From NCBI RefSeq assembly GCF_013426205.1, contig NC_089422.1, positions 8,583,001 through 8,647,000 on the forward strand: 64,000 nt of DNA, given 5' to 3'. How positions within the stretch are numbered: position 1 is the first letter of the stretch; each line of letters begins with the position of its first letter. Below the pieces are notes generated by a model that was given only the letters and a program-made list of their open reading frames with translations, was not told where the DNA came from and did not search any database. Source of the DNA: Metarhizium brunneum. Taxonomy: Eukaryota; Ascomycota; Sordariomycetes; Hypocreales; Clavicipitaceae. The position numbers and the translations under genes were made by a program. Shown here piece by piece: positions 12,543 to 24,327 of this stretch.

Positions 12543-14291
12543 ATGGATTTAAACGATCTCAAGAGCACCGTCTCCAACCTCACCTTGTACGATCTCAAGG
12601 CAGGTTTCCGCAAAGCCCAAAATGGTAAATGAATTTCATCCCAACTCCGGTGAGCGGCATTCTGACATTATTTCGATAGCGGTTATGAACTATACAGAAA
12701 TGGAGGCGAAGGTGCTACTCTACCAACAACTCAATTATGCGAACCCCGGGTCTGACATCGTTGCAATAGGTGCGAGAAGCTACCAACAATGAGCCATGGG
12801 GCGCTTCGTCTACATTAATGCAAGAAATCGCCAACGGCACATTCAACTAGTACGAAACCGGGCGAAACGTTTCTTTCAAATGGCTAACCTGAGACCAGCC
12901 AAACACTCAACGAGATTATGCCCATGATCTATCGCCGATTCACCGAAAAGGCCGCCGAGGAGTGGCGACAAATCTACAAAGCGCTACAACTGCTCGAGTT
13001 TCTCATCAAGCACGGCTCTGAACGGGTCGTTGATGATGCTCGGGGACATATCACTCTCCTGAAGATGCTGCGACAATTTCACTTTATTGATCAGAACGGC
13101 AAAGACCAAGGTCTCAATGTGCGGAATCGAGCCAAAGAATTAGCCGAGCTTCTGGGCGACGTTGAGCGCATCCGATCTGAGCGCAAGAAAGCGCGGGCAA
13201 CCAAGAACAAATACACCGGCGTTGAAGGCGGCATGACCTTTGGAGGTGGCTTTTCTGGTGGGAGCGGTAGTAGATATGGCGGATTCGGCAGTGAATCGGG
13301 AAACTACGGCGGCTACTCCGGCGGTGTTTACGGAGACGGCGGCGGCTTCGGTGGCCAGCATGATGGCTACCGCGAGTCGGGCGGTGGTGGTAGCAGTGGT
13401 GCCGGCCGGTCCGATGGGTTTGAGGAGTATGACGAGTTCAACGAAGATGAGCGACCATCGAGAGCTTCACGCAAGTCCGACCACACATCCACCAAGAAAC
13501 CAGCTGCCGAACCAGCAAAGAAGAAGGAGCCTGAGGTTGACTTGTTCTCATTCGATGACCCAGTTCAAAGTTCAAGCTCCGCGACCCCTGCTGCGACCCA
13601 AAGCTCAGGCCTGGCCGTTTTGGCTGGGCCGTCTAGTGGCAATGTCGGCGCAGACGATGATGACGATTTTGACGATTTCCAGTCTGCAACACCGGCAACT
13701 CAGCCGATTGTTCAACCTTTAACAACTCCTCTCACTTCAACAGCCACCTCAACGGCACAATTCGCCGCGCCCCAACCAGTGTCCGCTCCCCAGACTGCCA
13801 ACCTTAGCCAGATGGTCAACACTTCGTCTATCTCACCCGGGCCCAACTCCAGCGCTACCCATGGCGCCAATTACTCTGCCTTTGCTGTCCCAATGACCCA
13901 GAACCAGCCTCCCAAGCCAACTGGCTTCCAACCTGCTGGTCCGAACTACTTCAGCGGTGTTCCATCTCAAGCACCTAACCCAGCTCCGACCAACATGTCG
14001 GCTATGGGCAACATGGCTTCAACCGGACCAACAACAATGGCGAACATGAAGCCTGTCACCAGTCCTGGGTCTAAGCCAGCCGGAGCCAGCGGTGGTGATG
14101 CATTCGGCGCTCTCTGGGGCAAGGCTAGCTCCAGCATCAAGAAGACCGACAAGTCAGCCAGCGGGCCTGCAATGGGACAGCTTGCCAAGGAGAAAAGCAG
14201 TGCTGGTATCTGGGGAGCGCCAGCCGTGTCCTCCCAGCCCGGTTCCGCAGCTGGAAACAGCGGGTCAGCATCTGGTGATCTGCTTGGCTAG
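12543..14291 (+). CDS. ENT3: ENTH-domain clathrin adaptor, Ent3-like
   Basis: Epsin-related adaptor acting at the trans-Golgi network and endosomes with clathrin, GGA and AP-1 (family knowledge). Exons are 12543-12624, 12680-12711, 12770-12849 and 12899-14291, 528 aa. Two tiny exons (32 and 80 nt) encode part of the ENTH fold; joining them gives a continuous domain from MDLNDLKSTVSN through NEPWGASSTLMQEIA and IYRRFTEKAAEEWRQIYKAL to about residue 150. It is followed by a Gly/Tyr-rich segment, an acidic patch, VDLFSFDD, and DDDDFDDFQSA, which resembles the acidic-phenylalanine gamma-ear-binding motif of Ent3. The rest is a disordered P/Q/S/T/N-rich tail ending SGDLLG. Ent3 versus Ent5 was judged from domain layout only. 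Confidence 0.86.
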
Positions 14292-15739
14292 GTTGGCATT
14301 GTATGGATCGTTTTGCTTTGACCTCGAGTTTATTCACGCAAATCTAGCAACGGCTCCTGATGCGGGACTAAAATTGCACGTACGGGCCATTGGGAAGGAT
14401 TGGCAATGGCTAATCTACAACGCACGCATTGAGCAAGCATGTTTGAAGTTGAGACTTTTAGATAGGCGTATGGCGCAAGAAAATGAAATTGAACCAGCCA
14501 TCAGCCATACCGCATGCCACCGTATAGACGGACATGAAACCCACCGTCAAGCCTCAATTATCACAATACACAATCGGCATTTAGAATCAGCTGAAAACAA
14601 GCTTCTGCGGGCCATTGCATCCATTTTTAGCTCATGGCCGCCAGAGAAAATGTCCGTCAGGCCTTGCAGGGCCAGAGCTGCCCGCCATGGTCCCTCTCAT
14701 TTGGCCATGCTGCGGCCGGGCAACGCATAGCCGGGTTTGTGGGTTCATGGCAATCGATCAAACGAACCAAGCCCAATCGCTCAACGTCTTGGGCCTTGGT
14801 CTGTTGCTACCAAGACCAGCCGAGACCCGGGCAGACGCGCTTAAATCGTGCGAGTGCAGCAAGGTTGTGTAAGCGCCGGCTTTTGCGTCGTGGTGCAGAG
14901 AGCACAGTGATTGGTCAACCGGGCGGCTGCCCACACTGGCCAACGTCTCATACATGCTTGTCAAAGATGTCACCGCTGGTCCCCTCCGGGTGTGAGTCGT
15001 TGATGAGTCGTTCACCAAGGATGTGAACCGGGTTTGTGTACATATGTGGTCGCCGGAGGCTCAAAATTTGAAACGGCGACGGCCCATGTCGGTACATGTG
15101 GACGGCAGCGTCGCTGCATTTAGAAACCAGCACTACATTGCCGGGTGGTACACATGGTGGCATGGCCGCAGGAAGATGCATGGCCTTGGTCTGGTATAAA
15201 AGAGTCCAACATCCTACCTAAACGTAGCCTCGTTCTTCTTCACTCTCAAGTCAAAAAACATCTACTGTGTTGGAAGGAACTGTTTCTTTCCTTTGTCTCT
15301 TTTTTTTTTCTTTTTCCTTTTTCTCCCTCTCACACCTTCTTTTCTCGGGTTCGGACTAGGGGTCTCTCTGCGCATTTAAGATCAACCATCTTTGCTGTTT
15401 CAACGTTTTGCGTATTTCCTCTTGTTGAAATTTACACATTCTCTCACTGTGCTTGAAGGAAACAGACTCGAAAGATCCGGATATCCATCCATTCTCTTCA
15501 CAACAAAGAAACGCCAGCTTCAGCCCGTCTCTCGCTTGCTGCTTGTTTTTATTTTTGAGTCTTTGCTCCAACTTACGCAGTCGGGCAAAGGCTTCTTTTG
15601 CACCAAACTCACGATTTCGCCCACCACGCCTCCGCCGGCTATTGTGCCGTTCTACTCGAAACATTTCCCTCTTTGCACGGCCAAGTGCTCGTCTCGACCT
15701 CGGCTTTCGCTCGATATTCCCACTGGAGTCACTGCCAAA
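14292..15739. other. Promoter and long leader of the MARVEL gene
   Basis: Contains the ENTH-gene 3' UTR and, from about 15230, a strongly pyrimidine-rich stretch with T and CT runs around 15300-15340 that reads as a long 5' leader (about 500 nt) of the downstream membrane-protein gene. No protein-coding exon recognised. Confidence 0.5.
15195..15202 (+). promoter_or_regulatory. TATA box
   Basis: TATAAAAG lies about 30 nt upstream of a CT-rich start-like region (TTCTTCTTCACTCTC near 15232) and 540 nt upstream of the MARVEL gene ATG. This is a textbook fungal core promoter arrangement and implies a long transcribed leader. Confidence 0.55.
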
Positions 15740-16359
15740 ATGCCTGCTCCTCCAGCGTTGGGTGCCCTGGGCATGACGTTTACGGCCATGCGCGCTCTAC
15801 AGGCCATTTCACTGATCACCATTATTGGGCTGGCTTCGAATTTTATTTCCGAAATGGTGACTGCCAGCTACGTGCCTCCGCCTGCGCTGGTCGGCACTCT
15901 TGTCGTTGTACGCTTCTCCGTGGCGAGTGTAAAAAGGGTTTTGGCTGACTGACTGAACACTAGGCTTGCATCACTGCTGTTTACACCGTCATCACGTACA
16001 TTCTCTACTGGGACTCGATGCTCCCTCTGCTGATTTCCACCGGTGCCGATGGCCTTTGTCTCGTCGCCACCATCGTGGTGGCTTGTGTCGTCGGCAAGCC
16101 CGTCAGCTACCTCTCGTGCCCTTCGCTCCCCGACAAGGGCAACACAGCCAACTTCATACACTCCCTTTTCCTCAATCTCTCACGCAAGAACTACTTTGAG
16201 TGGGTTGACCCAGACAAGGCAACCTGCTTTGAGATCAAGGCCATCTGGGGCCTCAGCATCTGCCTCTGCGTCCTCTACTTCATGTCCGCCGTCACGTCGG
16301 CCTGCCTCTGGAAACGCATCAAGGGCGGCAGCCGGCCCCCTCCCAAGGACTTGGAATGA
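15740..16359 (+). CDS. MARVEL-domain four-helix membrane protein
   Basis: Exons are 15740-15907 and 15964-16359, giving 187 aa to the first stop. Four hydrophobic helices are evident: one starting at LQAISLITIIGLASNFI, a second around PPALVGTLVVVACITAVY, a third over LPLLISTGADGLCLVATIVV, and a fourth over IWGLSICLCVLYFMSA. A cysteine-containing loop between helices 3 and 4 includes YLSCPSLP and DKATCFEIK. This is the membrane-associating MARVEL layout found in many fungal plasma-membrane proteins; no molecular function is established. The TGA at 16357 is immediately followed, in the same frame, by 160 open codons that look coding (next entry), so the true C-terminus is uncertain. The gene has a TATA box and a long pyrimidine-rich leader. 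Confidence 0.85.
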
Positions 16360-16839
16360 GGGTACGGCCGTGGGGAGGTTCCGGCCGGGAGGAAAAGATT
16401 GGCAGCGCCGCCTCGGGCTCCGCGAGAGCTGCATAGGGCAAAGAGCCTTGGCACAATGGCCATGGTTCACCCGGACAAGAGATATGATAGCGACTCGGGC
16501 AGCGACGATGCCGTCAGCATGAATATCCCTTATCAGGCTCGTGGGTCTGTTTATTCATCGTTTCCTCCCCCGCCGGCCCCCGCGGCGACAATTCGCGAAA
16601 AGCGAGCTCGCCTTCAGCCTCCGCCTCGACCTGTCGAGACGATCCCTCCGTTGCCGCCTGTGCCTGTTGTTGTACCGCAGCCAAAGTCACCCGTGGGTTT
16701 GGGGTTACTGAGTCCTCCTCTGACCGCGCTCAGGCCTAAACGGAAGACCATCTTGGAGAGGATTGACGGGTGGTGGGATTTGGGGCTGCTGGAGAAAAGG
16801 CAGACTCTTTTTGGCAAACACCGTAATGAGTTGCATTAG
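16360..16839 (+). other. Open in-frame extension beyond the MARVEL TGA codon
   Basis: Immediately after the TGA at 16357-16359 the same frame stays open for 160 codons and ends at TAG-containing sequence near 16839. The composition looks protein-like: a basic P/R-rich stretch, a Ser/Asp acidic patch (YDSDSGSDDAV), proline runs, and a Trp-containing end (ERIDGWWDLGLLEKRQ). It could be a cytoplasmic tail of the MARVEL protein cut off by a nonsense mutation, joined by stop-codon readthrough, or reached by a splice I could not identify. No good GT-AG pair removing the TGA is visible. It could also be a separate small gene using the Met at 16456 or 16462. Confidence 0.5.
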
Positions 16840-17553
16840 AATTAGTTTTTGATTTGGCTTTGGCTTTGGGGAAATATTCAGATTGCCTGCTAAGACTTGG
16901 TTCAGGACTTAATCGTTCGTTGTTTTCTGTTTGTCTTTTTTGAAGGGGTAGGGGGCTTTGGGTATAACACTGGCATATCATGGGATCGTGACAAAAACTG
17001 ACAATTAATTGATTAGGTTGTTGGTTTGATTTTTTATATTTTGCTAGGTCAGAATTGCATTAATGTTGGTCAAGGTTTCGACATTGTGGGGTGAAACCGC
17101 TTTTAGATGGTGATAAGCAACTCGGGCATAGGAATATTTAAACAATAAAATAAAAAAAAGATTGCATGGGGCTGTTCTTCTTATTAGCGTATAAATAATT
17201 GCTATTACTTTCCGTATTGCCTCTGCTCGATTGATGAATTGATTGCATGTGAGTAATGTCTTTGTAATAATTCTCAAGTCGCGGGTGTAAATACAGGGTA
17301 ACCTCGCGCAATGCTGTGAGGCCAATCAGAGTAATAGTTGGCAAATAAAAAAAGGGGAAGCGTGATGACAAATGGGCGCCAAGCACATCAGCCACCAACG
17401 ATCCACTCTTAAGGCCCTTGAAGTTGATCGCAACAGATGGCTGTGGCATTGCCTCACTGCATCACAAAGAACAGAGGCGCATCAACGGTTGCGATTTAAC
17501 TACCCGACATATGCTCTCTGCCTACACGGCCAGTGAGACCGTGCCCCAGAAAA
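16840..17553. other. AT-rich intergenic region
   Basis: 3' UTR of the MARVEL gene and promoter of the following regulator. Low-complexity A/T runs around 17130-17160; no gene recognised. Confidence 0.5.
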
Positions 17554-19404
17554 ATGTCCTACCCAACGTCCAAAATATCGGCCCTTCGACAGCTCATGTC
17601 CAACAGTAAGACCCGCTCCTCCGGGGGCTGTTGGACCTGTAGAATGAGACGCAAGAAATGCGCCGAGAACCGGCCAGAGTGCGATACCTGCAAGGCTCTT
17701 GAAATCACCTGCTATTTCCAGGACGAAAAGCCGGATTGGATGGATGGCGGACCCAAGCAGAGAGAGATGGCTGATAGGATCAAGGCCGAGGTGAAGAAGC
17801 AGGCCAGCCAGAGGAGGGATCGCAAGTATCTAGAGATGCTGGAGGCAGGGACCAAGATGGTGAGCATAAGCGACACTGACGATCCACAGGCCAACGGGGG
17901 CCGTGGAAAGGCCCCCATGTCTGGTGCTTCAGATACCGACCCGTCGCCTCGTAGCCATGGAATTGGCTCATCGCCAGAATCAAGCAACACGAATGGCGCC
18001 TCACCGCCCGAAGTGCCGTGGCACAGCCAGGTCTTTGTGCGGCAAGAGGATATTGACGACAATGGACTCGACAACGACCTCCACTTCTTGATGATTTATC
18101 TCGATTACGTCTTCCCCTACCTGTTTCCCCATTACCGGCCGCCGGTTCTTGCGGGAGGCCGTGGCTGGATCTTGGACATTCTGCAACGCAATAAATGCGT
18201 CTATCACACTGCGGTTTCGCTGGCAAACGCATTCTTCGCCATTGTTCTGGCAGATGGAAAGCAGGAGCACGAGCAGTGTGCGATGCGCATGGTGCACAGC
18301 CTGGAGAGCCAGCTTGAACTCGGCCTCAAAGAACTGTCCAAGGAGATGTGCTTGATCAACGCCAGCAAAACCGGCTTCGACAAGGAAAAGGGTCTTGTCG
18401 TGATGCAAAGCATCATTCAAATGCTCTTCTTCGAAGTCGCGACCTCCAAGAAGGAGAACTGGCGACTGCATCTCGATGCTGCGATCGCATTGTTTGTGCA
18501 GATATTGTCCGAACCGGAACAGTGGACGGGGACGCTGCACAGCCTGTACAGTCCGCGGTGGCCTCCGCCTGAGATTGGCGCGAGAAGACCCTGGAGCACC
18601 AACCAGGCGGCCCTGCGATTTTTCACGGCGACGCTCATATACATTGATGTGCTGTCGAGTGTGACGCTCGGAAGCTCACCGCGCCTGCTCCGATATCACG
18701 ACACCGTTATCCCAGCGTGTGCAGAATTCCAAAGAAGTATCGAGCCTACGCCTGCGGGGCCGCTGACCATGGATGAGTTCTTCGGCTTGCCCAACTGGAT
18801 TATCCAGCTTCTCGGCAACGTAGCCGCGTTGGAATCCTGGAAACGCGAACAAAAGCAAATGGGCTCACTTTCAACGGACGAGCTGGCATCGCGAGGAAAA
18901 GTGCTCTCCGACGGAATCAAGACCGGGCTTGACCTTTTAGAGAACCACCCGGAACTGCGATACCCGCCCCAGGGTGTATTCCCGCTGCTCGTCGCAGACC
19001 CTGTGACGGGAGCCCACGCAGAGGCGCAACCGAGGTTCCAGATGATTTGGCTGCTTGCAACGCTGAGCTACCTGCATGTCGTCGTCTCAGGATGGCAGCC
19101 GTCCAGCTCTGAAATTCGCTGGTCTGTGTCCAAGGCAACGGAGCTGCTCACCTCGCTCCCGACAGGAGCCTGGCTGAGAGCGGTGGCTTGGCCCATGTGC
19201 ATCTGTGGTTGTCTTTCGCCGCCAGAAGACGAAGACAAGTACCGCCAAATTGTACGGCGACTTGGCGCGCTGCAAATATTTGGCACTGTCAAGGAAGGCA
19301 TGGAGGTCATGGAGAAGGTGTGGTCCATACGCGGACAGATTGACGAGTCCTGGGACGTGGCACGTTGCTTGAATATATTGGGATATGGAATACTATTGAT
19401 CTGA
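17554..19404 (+). CDS. Zn2Cys6 transcription factor (Fungal_trans_2 type)
   Basis: Single-exon regulator of 616 aa. The zinc cluster lies at about residues 27-54, starting CWTCRMRRKKC, with spacing C-x2-C-x6-C-x6-C-x2-C-x6-C, followed by a basic linker. A Ser/Pro-rich spacer precedes the helical regulatory region, whose features (LHFLMIYLDYVFPYLFPHY near residue 180, LFFEVATSKKENWRLHLDAA near 300) fit the fungal-specific regulatory domain found in arginine- and metabolism-type regulators. The start is ATG 17554; the frame is open further upstream but without another ATG. Target genes are unknown. It is adjacent to, but not similar to, the next Zn2Cys6 gene on the same strand. Confidence 0.9.
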   Translation: MSYPTSKISALRQLMSNSKTRSSGGCWTCRMRRKKCAENRPECDTCKALEITCYFQDEKPDWMDGGPKQREMADRIKAEVKKQASQRRDRKYLEMLEAGTKMVSISDTDDPQANGGRGKAPMSGASDTDPSPRSHGIGSSPESSNTNGASPPEVPWHSQVFVRQEDIDDNGLDNDLHFLMIYLDYVFPYLFPHYRPPVLAGGRGWILDILQRNKCVYHTAVSLANAFFAIVLADGKQEHEQCAMRMVHSLESQLELGLKELSKEMCLINASKTGFDKEKGLVVMQSIIQMLFFEVATSKKENWRLHLDAAIALFVQILSEPEQWTGTLHSLYSPRWPPPEIGARRPWSTNQAALRFFTATLIYIDVLSSVTLGSSPRLLRYHDTVIPACAEFQRSIEPTPAGPLTMDEFFGLPNWIIQLLGNVAALESWKREQKQMGSLSTDELASRGKVLSDGIKTGLDLLENHPELRYPPQGVFPLLVADPVTGAHAEAQPRFQMIWLLATLSYLHVVVSGWQPSSSEIRWSVSKATELLTSLPTGAWLRAVAWPMCICGCLSPPEDEDKYRQIVRRLGALQIFGTVKEGMEVMEKVWSIRGQIDESWDVARCLNILGYGILLI

Positions 19405-19965
19405 TGCTTGCCGCATGGAGTAACTAACTACATTTTGGCTGTTTTGCGACGGACTGCGCATATAAATGATAAAACGATTCATGAGCGGCCTTGGGTTTTG
19501 TAAATATCACAAGGAATAAATAAAACGACTTATTGCACTTGAAACTTAAATCCCATCATTGTGGGCTTTGTGCTCTTACACGTTACAGAGACGTCAACTG
19601 GTAATTGAGTCGCGACAAGACCCAGTGCTCAAACTTGCGCACACGGTACCAAACCACCCGCCTTGCGATCACAACGAACACAACGCATCTCATCAAACCC
19701 TCACCAGGCCCGCCATTTATATAGCAACACTGAAGAGAAACAAATCGCCTCTTAGGCAGCCAGGTCCTTGGTCTCATCTCCCCATAAACCGAAACAATGC
19801 GCCCATGGACCCTATGTATCCGGGGGCAATTGTGGAAACTTGATTCCGCAGCCGGATGATGGTGCACAGTGCTTCCGAAGAGCGCTTCCACCGTCACGTC
19901 GCACACCAACTTCCCAACTCCACCAACACAACACATCCGGCCATGCATCGACGAGCCGCACTTCA
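19405..19965. other. Intergenic region between two regulators
   Basis: 3' UTR of one Zn2Cys6 gene and promoter of the next. The downstream frame is open upstream of ATG 19966 from about 19768, so a longer N-terminus is formally possible but looks non-coding. Nothing else seen. Confidence 0.5.
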
Positions 19966-22224
19966 ATGGAGGACGACAACGGCAGACAAACACCCGGAGG
20001 GCCAGGACCGCCCCGGTACATCCGCAGCCGCATTGCCAACGCGTGCGATGGGTGCAAAGCGCGCAAGGTCAAGTGCGATGGGAAACTACCCTGCGGCTAC
20101 TGCGCAGGGCGACAGCGGCCGCAGGCGTGTCACTACTCGCCACAACGGCGCAGGACGACGGCAAGCAGGAGAGTGTCAAAGAGTGTCGACGATGAAGGAG
20201 TGGGCGGAAGGGCGCTGAGGACTCGACCGGCTGCCGTGCACGATTCTGCGCAGGGTGCTTCGACGCCGAGGACGCGAGATTCCGCCGCCAGAACCGCCGA
20301 TGATCGGCAGGCAGCTGTGAATGTGAATGGCCCAGCCGAGCCCTCGGCTGAGGACGACACTGAAGTTCCACGGGAGGCACGGCTGCTGTGCGATGCGCAG
20401 GGAAAGCTGGTCTTCATCGGAGACTGCGCGCCACTGTCGTTTTTCCAGTCTGTCCGACAACTCGTCACCAGCAGGGTGGGACAACACGCCTTTGCACCAG
20501 AGAGCAGCCGCTACTCGGTCCTGGAGAACGTGCCCGCTGGGTATTCGACGAGGGAGCGAGCCGGCGGCGGGTTCGGAAGCCCGCCGGACGTCGGGGGCGT
20601 TGATTTCGACGCCATTGTTGCCAGTTATCTGGCGACGACGACGGGGCTGGCCGACTTGTTCGACAACGCAAAGCTGCTGAGCGATTTGCTGCTGTGGGCG
20701 AACCATGGACGGGGGTCGGATGAATTGACGTCGGTTGTCAACTATCTTGTTCTGGCCATCGGGAGCCTCAAAGACCACGAGGCGCTGTCGCAGGGGTACT
20801 TTGAGTATGCGCGGAGCAAGGCGTACGCCACGTTGAGCGGCAACTTGAGCGTCGGGACGGTTCAGGCCTTCATTCTCATCACCATATACATGCTTTGTTC
20901 ATGCCAGATAAACGGCGCGTATTTGTTCTTCGGCATAGCCGCCCGGGCGGCGTACTCCATCGGCATCCATCGAACCGAAGTGAATGCTCGATTTGGAGCC
21001 CACGTGCACCGACAGAGGGATCGGCTGTGGAAGAGCGTTCGGATAGTAGATTTATTTCTGAGCACGTCTATGGGCAGGCCGCCGTCCGCTTCGGATGTCG
21101 ACTGCACTGTTCCGTATCGAAATGTCGACGGCAACGGCGACGAGACCTTTGACCTGTTGAATGCCTCGGTACAGATCCTGCTTATTACAGAGACAGTAGT
21201 GGTGGAAATCTACTCCAGACGCAAGATCTCGCTGCAGCTCACCGAGGGAATATCACACCAGCTACGGGACTGGTCAGGGCGCTGGCTGCAGCAACTCAAG
21301 GATGTCATTGCTCGAACCGATTCTCGCAGCACGGCCGAGATGAGCGGTGCTTGCCAGGTTTTGTCATCATACTACTATGCTGTCATGCTTGTTTCGAGAC
21401 CATTTCTCATGTATGAGCTTGTGAGGAGGCTATCCGACAGTCAGTCGGCGGCTGGAAGGTCGCCCCTTACATCTGGGAAGTCGAAGCTTGCGGATGCATG
21501 CATTGATGCTGCCAGTTTAATGGTCGACCCGATACTGGATCTGATTGACCGAGGCATCTTCAACAGCCGAGCGCCGCTCATCGTGTAAGTGCCACAGCTG
21601 CTGCCAAGTGCCGGAGAGGTTCGAGGCTAATACTTGTTTTACAGCTCTTGGTTGTTCGCGTCTGCTCTCGTCTTGGGTGTCGGTCTCCTGGGCGGGTTTG
21701 GCCGCATTCTTGAAAAGTACTGCCGCATGTCCATCCAAGCGCTCGATCACTTTGCCAAAGCTGACGGCCACGCCACCCAATACTCGCTCATTGCTCAATC
21801 CCTCCTCATGACGGCGCTGGAGTATCTCGAGCGACGGGAACTCCAGGAACGGCTGCGAAGAACAGAAAACTCGAGCCAACTATTCGGCTTGATGCCGCCG
21901 GAACCGCGGACAACGCCCGGAGAATCCACACCGGGTAGGGATTCATCCCAGCACACTAGCAGAAGTCCTGCGGCTGTGACGTTTCGGGGACGGGAGCCAC
22001 TGGACAGGTCATTCTTGCAGCACCAGGGCTTGCAGGGTGTTCCGTCTCCGCGACTGGCCGAGATTGATTCGGCGTTTTTGGGGTTGACCGAGTCACTGAT
22101 GCAGACGCCGGATGATAATTATTGGAATGGGACCGTAGGCAATGACGGGGATGCAGGGTCGGCATTGAATCTGTTTCCCCTACTGGAGGCTGGGGGAGGG
22201 ATTGATTTGGCGCATTATTTTTAG
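19966..22224 (+). CDS. Zn2Cys6 transcription factor (Fungal_trans type)
   Basis: Exons are 19966-21584 and 21645-22224, 732 aa. The zinc cluster near residues 27-58 begins CDGCKARKVKC and has spacing C-x2-C-x6-C-x5-C-x2-C-x8-C. A disordered R/S/A-rich linker follows. The middle-homology domain is clear: YARSKAYATLSGNLSVGTVQ, then AYLFFGIAARAAYSIGIHR, then DRLWKSVRIVDLFLSTSMGR with the typical GRPPS element. The C-terminal part after the intron includes hydrophobic helices and a variable tail. The start at 19966 gives MEDDNGRQTP. A good GT|GTAAGT donor and ACAG acceptor define the 60-nt intron. Target genes unknown; the nearby transporter is a candidate only by proximity. Confidence 0.9.
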
Positions 22225-22646
22225 GGCCGGCACTATCGGCGGCAATATTTGATGTACATCTATGTCTGATGAATTCATGTATAACGAAGGGACTACAAAG
22301 GGCGAGTATTATAGGGCAATAGATCCAACCCCACGGATTATACCTCGTACTGCGGTTTCGTCATTGCGTTGGAGTGCTGGGTTGTTTTTGATAACCGAGG
22401 ATCCGAACTTCCGCAACTAGCCCCCAACACAACTCCTATTGTGGAAGGTGGAAATGGAGCAGGCAAGTTCATCAAGTAATGAATATGTAACAATGTCGGA
22501 TGGACGCGCTACCGAGCCATTACGTCGGATTTTCTATCCGGCAAAGAAGACCTTCTGACTCCCAACGAGTTGAGACCCGCGTACGAGGCACCAAGATAAA
22601 CTCCGCCAAAAAGGGGGGACTCCTTCCATGATTCAAATATGCATCG
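22225..22646. other. Convergent intergenic region
   Basis: Between the 3' ends of the regulator and the UNC93-like gene. Nothing recognised. Confidence 0.5.
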
Positions 22647-24327
22647 TCATGCTCTATGCCCAGATACAGATGAAGTATTCTGCGCAGCCACGTCCTTGGC
22701 ATGTTGCGAATTCTCTGCCTCCAAGCCCCTTTTTTGCTCCTCCACAGCCACCGGAGCAATAACGTTGTCTTCTGAGAAATAATTGCTCTCTTGGACGTGA
22801 AACACCAGGACCCAGACGATTCCACAAATGCCCAAAGCATACAATCTGCGCGTGGTATTAGCCCGAATCACCCGCGTCGAGAGACGAAACAGACGCAGAA
22901 GCCACCTACACCAGCTGCAGCGTAATCTGCCCCAGAAAGCTGACGCCCTCGCCGGCCATGACGAACGAGACCATCATGCCAAACGCCGAGTAAAACTTGA
23001 ACATGCCCGCCACGCGGGCCAGCACCGCCGGGTCGTTTGTCGTAGCCGACAGCGTGTACTCGACGCACATCTGGTATCCCGCGTACACGGCGCCAAAGAG
23101 GACGTAGCACACAAACAAGCCCGGCCACTCGGCGTCGGTCCAGTCGGCGCCGGCGGGCGTCCTCAGCGCGTCCACCCGATTGACCTGCAGCCAGCCGATG
23201 AGGCCGGCGCTCGCTCCCACGGCGACGGCGCCCATGCCCGCGATGCCGACGAGGCCCCGCGTCCTCCGGGACCGTATGTACTTGCTGTCGAGGACGAGCA
23301 CGAGGACGGCGGGGACAAACGCCTGCGTCGCCTGGTAGGCAAAGTTGTTGACAGAGCGCGTGCGCAAGTTAAAGTACCGGGCTGCCCAGTTATTAGCCCT
23401 TGTTTTCTCCCCAACAGTCTAGGATACCAGGCGAGGCGCACAATTGACGCTGCTCACGAGAGCCAGCGCCATCTCGCAGACGAGCTGAGCCGGCGCCGTG
23501 AAAAGGTACCGGCGGTCAAGCATGACGGCCAGCGTGCCCCTGACCTCAGTCCAGAGCCGGGCCTCCCCAAAGACGGCAATGTGCGTCCCGTCCCGGCGCA
23601 CCACGCGCCTCGGGTCGACGATGAGCAGGAGCGCGATGAGCACGGCGCTCGTGTGGATAGCGATGAAGGCGACGTACACGGGCGTCGAGACGCCCACCGG
23701 CGAGGTCTGGCCGACGGACAGGCCGAGCGAGATGGAGCTCCCCACGATGGCGCCTATGCTTCTCAGAATCCACTGCGTGCTGATGTACTACGTGCGGGAT
23801 TAGCGTTTCGCGTCCAGAGGCCCCGGGGGAAAGCGGCGCGTGTCGCACCAGGCCCTTGTCATTTTCTTGGGCGTAGCTGAACTGGACGTAGGCGGCGGCC
23901 GTCCAGAGGAAGCCGCCCGTGATGCCGAGCATGGCGCCCGCGAGCAGCGCGAACCAGACGTTGCCGGTGCGGTCGTAGTACCACAGGCCGCCGACGTAGC
24001 AGGGGTACCCGAGGGATCCGATGGCCAGGCTCAGCTTCGGGCGCAGCATGTTGAGGATGGTGCCGCCGAAGAGGGCGACGAGGGCGAGCAGCCCGTAGAG
24101 GAGGGCGTTGGTCTTGTTGGCCACGTCTGCCGAGGACGGCTGGCCGCCGCCGGCGCCGAGGCCCGTGAGCGCCGTGTATATGCCCGGGAGGCAGAGCAAG
24201 ATGCTGGCGGTGGTTAGTGACTTTTCGGGTGAGACGTGGCTGGTAGGATGGAGGGCGATGCTTACCATCCCACTAGGAAGTTTTGTGTAAATGGCCGGTA
24301 TAGACTGAATCGTGACGGCAGCGCCAT
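22647..24327 (-). CDS. UNC93-like multi-pass membrane transporter
   Basis: Minus-strand exons are 24327-24266, 24203-23849, 23787-23442, 23381-22910 and 22845-22647, closing to 477 aa. Hydrophobic segments are distributed over the whole length like an MFS fold: CILLCLPGIYTALTGLG, NALLYGLLALVALFGGTIL, WFALLAGAMLGITGGFLWTAAAY, TPVYVAFIAIHTSAVLIALLL, the AFVPAVLVLVLDSKYI region, LFVCYVLFGAVYAGYQMCV and a last helix LGICGIVWVLVFHV. A YFNLRTRSVNNFAYQ loop is typical of the fungal UNC93/DUF895 group. Substrate is unknown; siderophore or ion roles have been proposed for relatives but nothing here decides it. The last exon junction was chosen because only phase 2 preserves the final helix. Exon 3/4 borders are the least certain. 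Confidence 0.82.

Noticed and set aside
22828..23880. 350-codon open frame on the plus strand
   Set aside because: Antisense to the UNC93-like gene; GC-rich codon bias keeps the opposite frame open and it has no domain.
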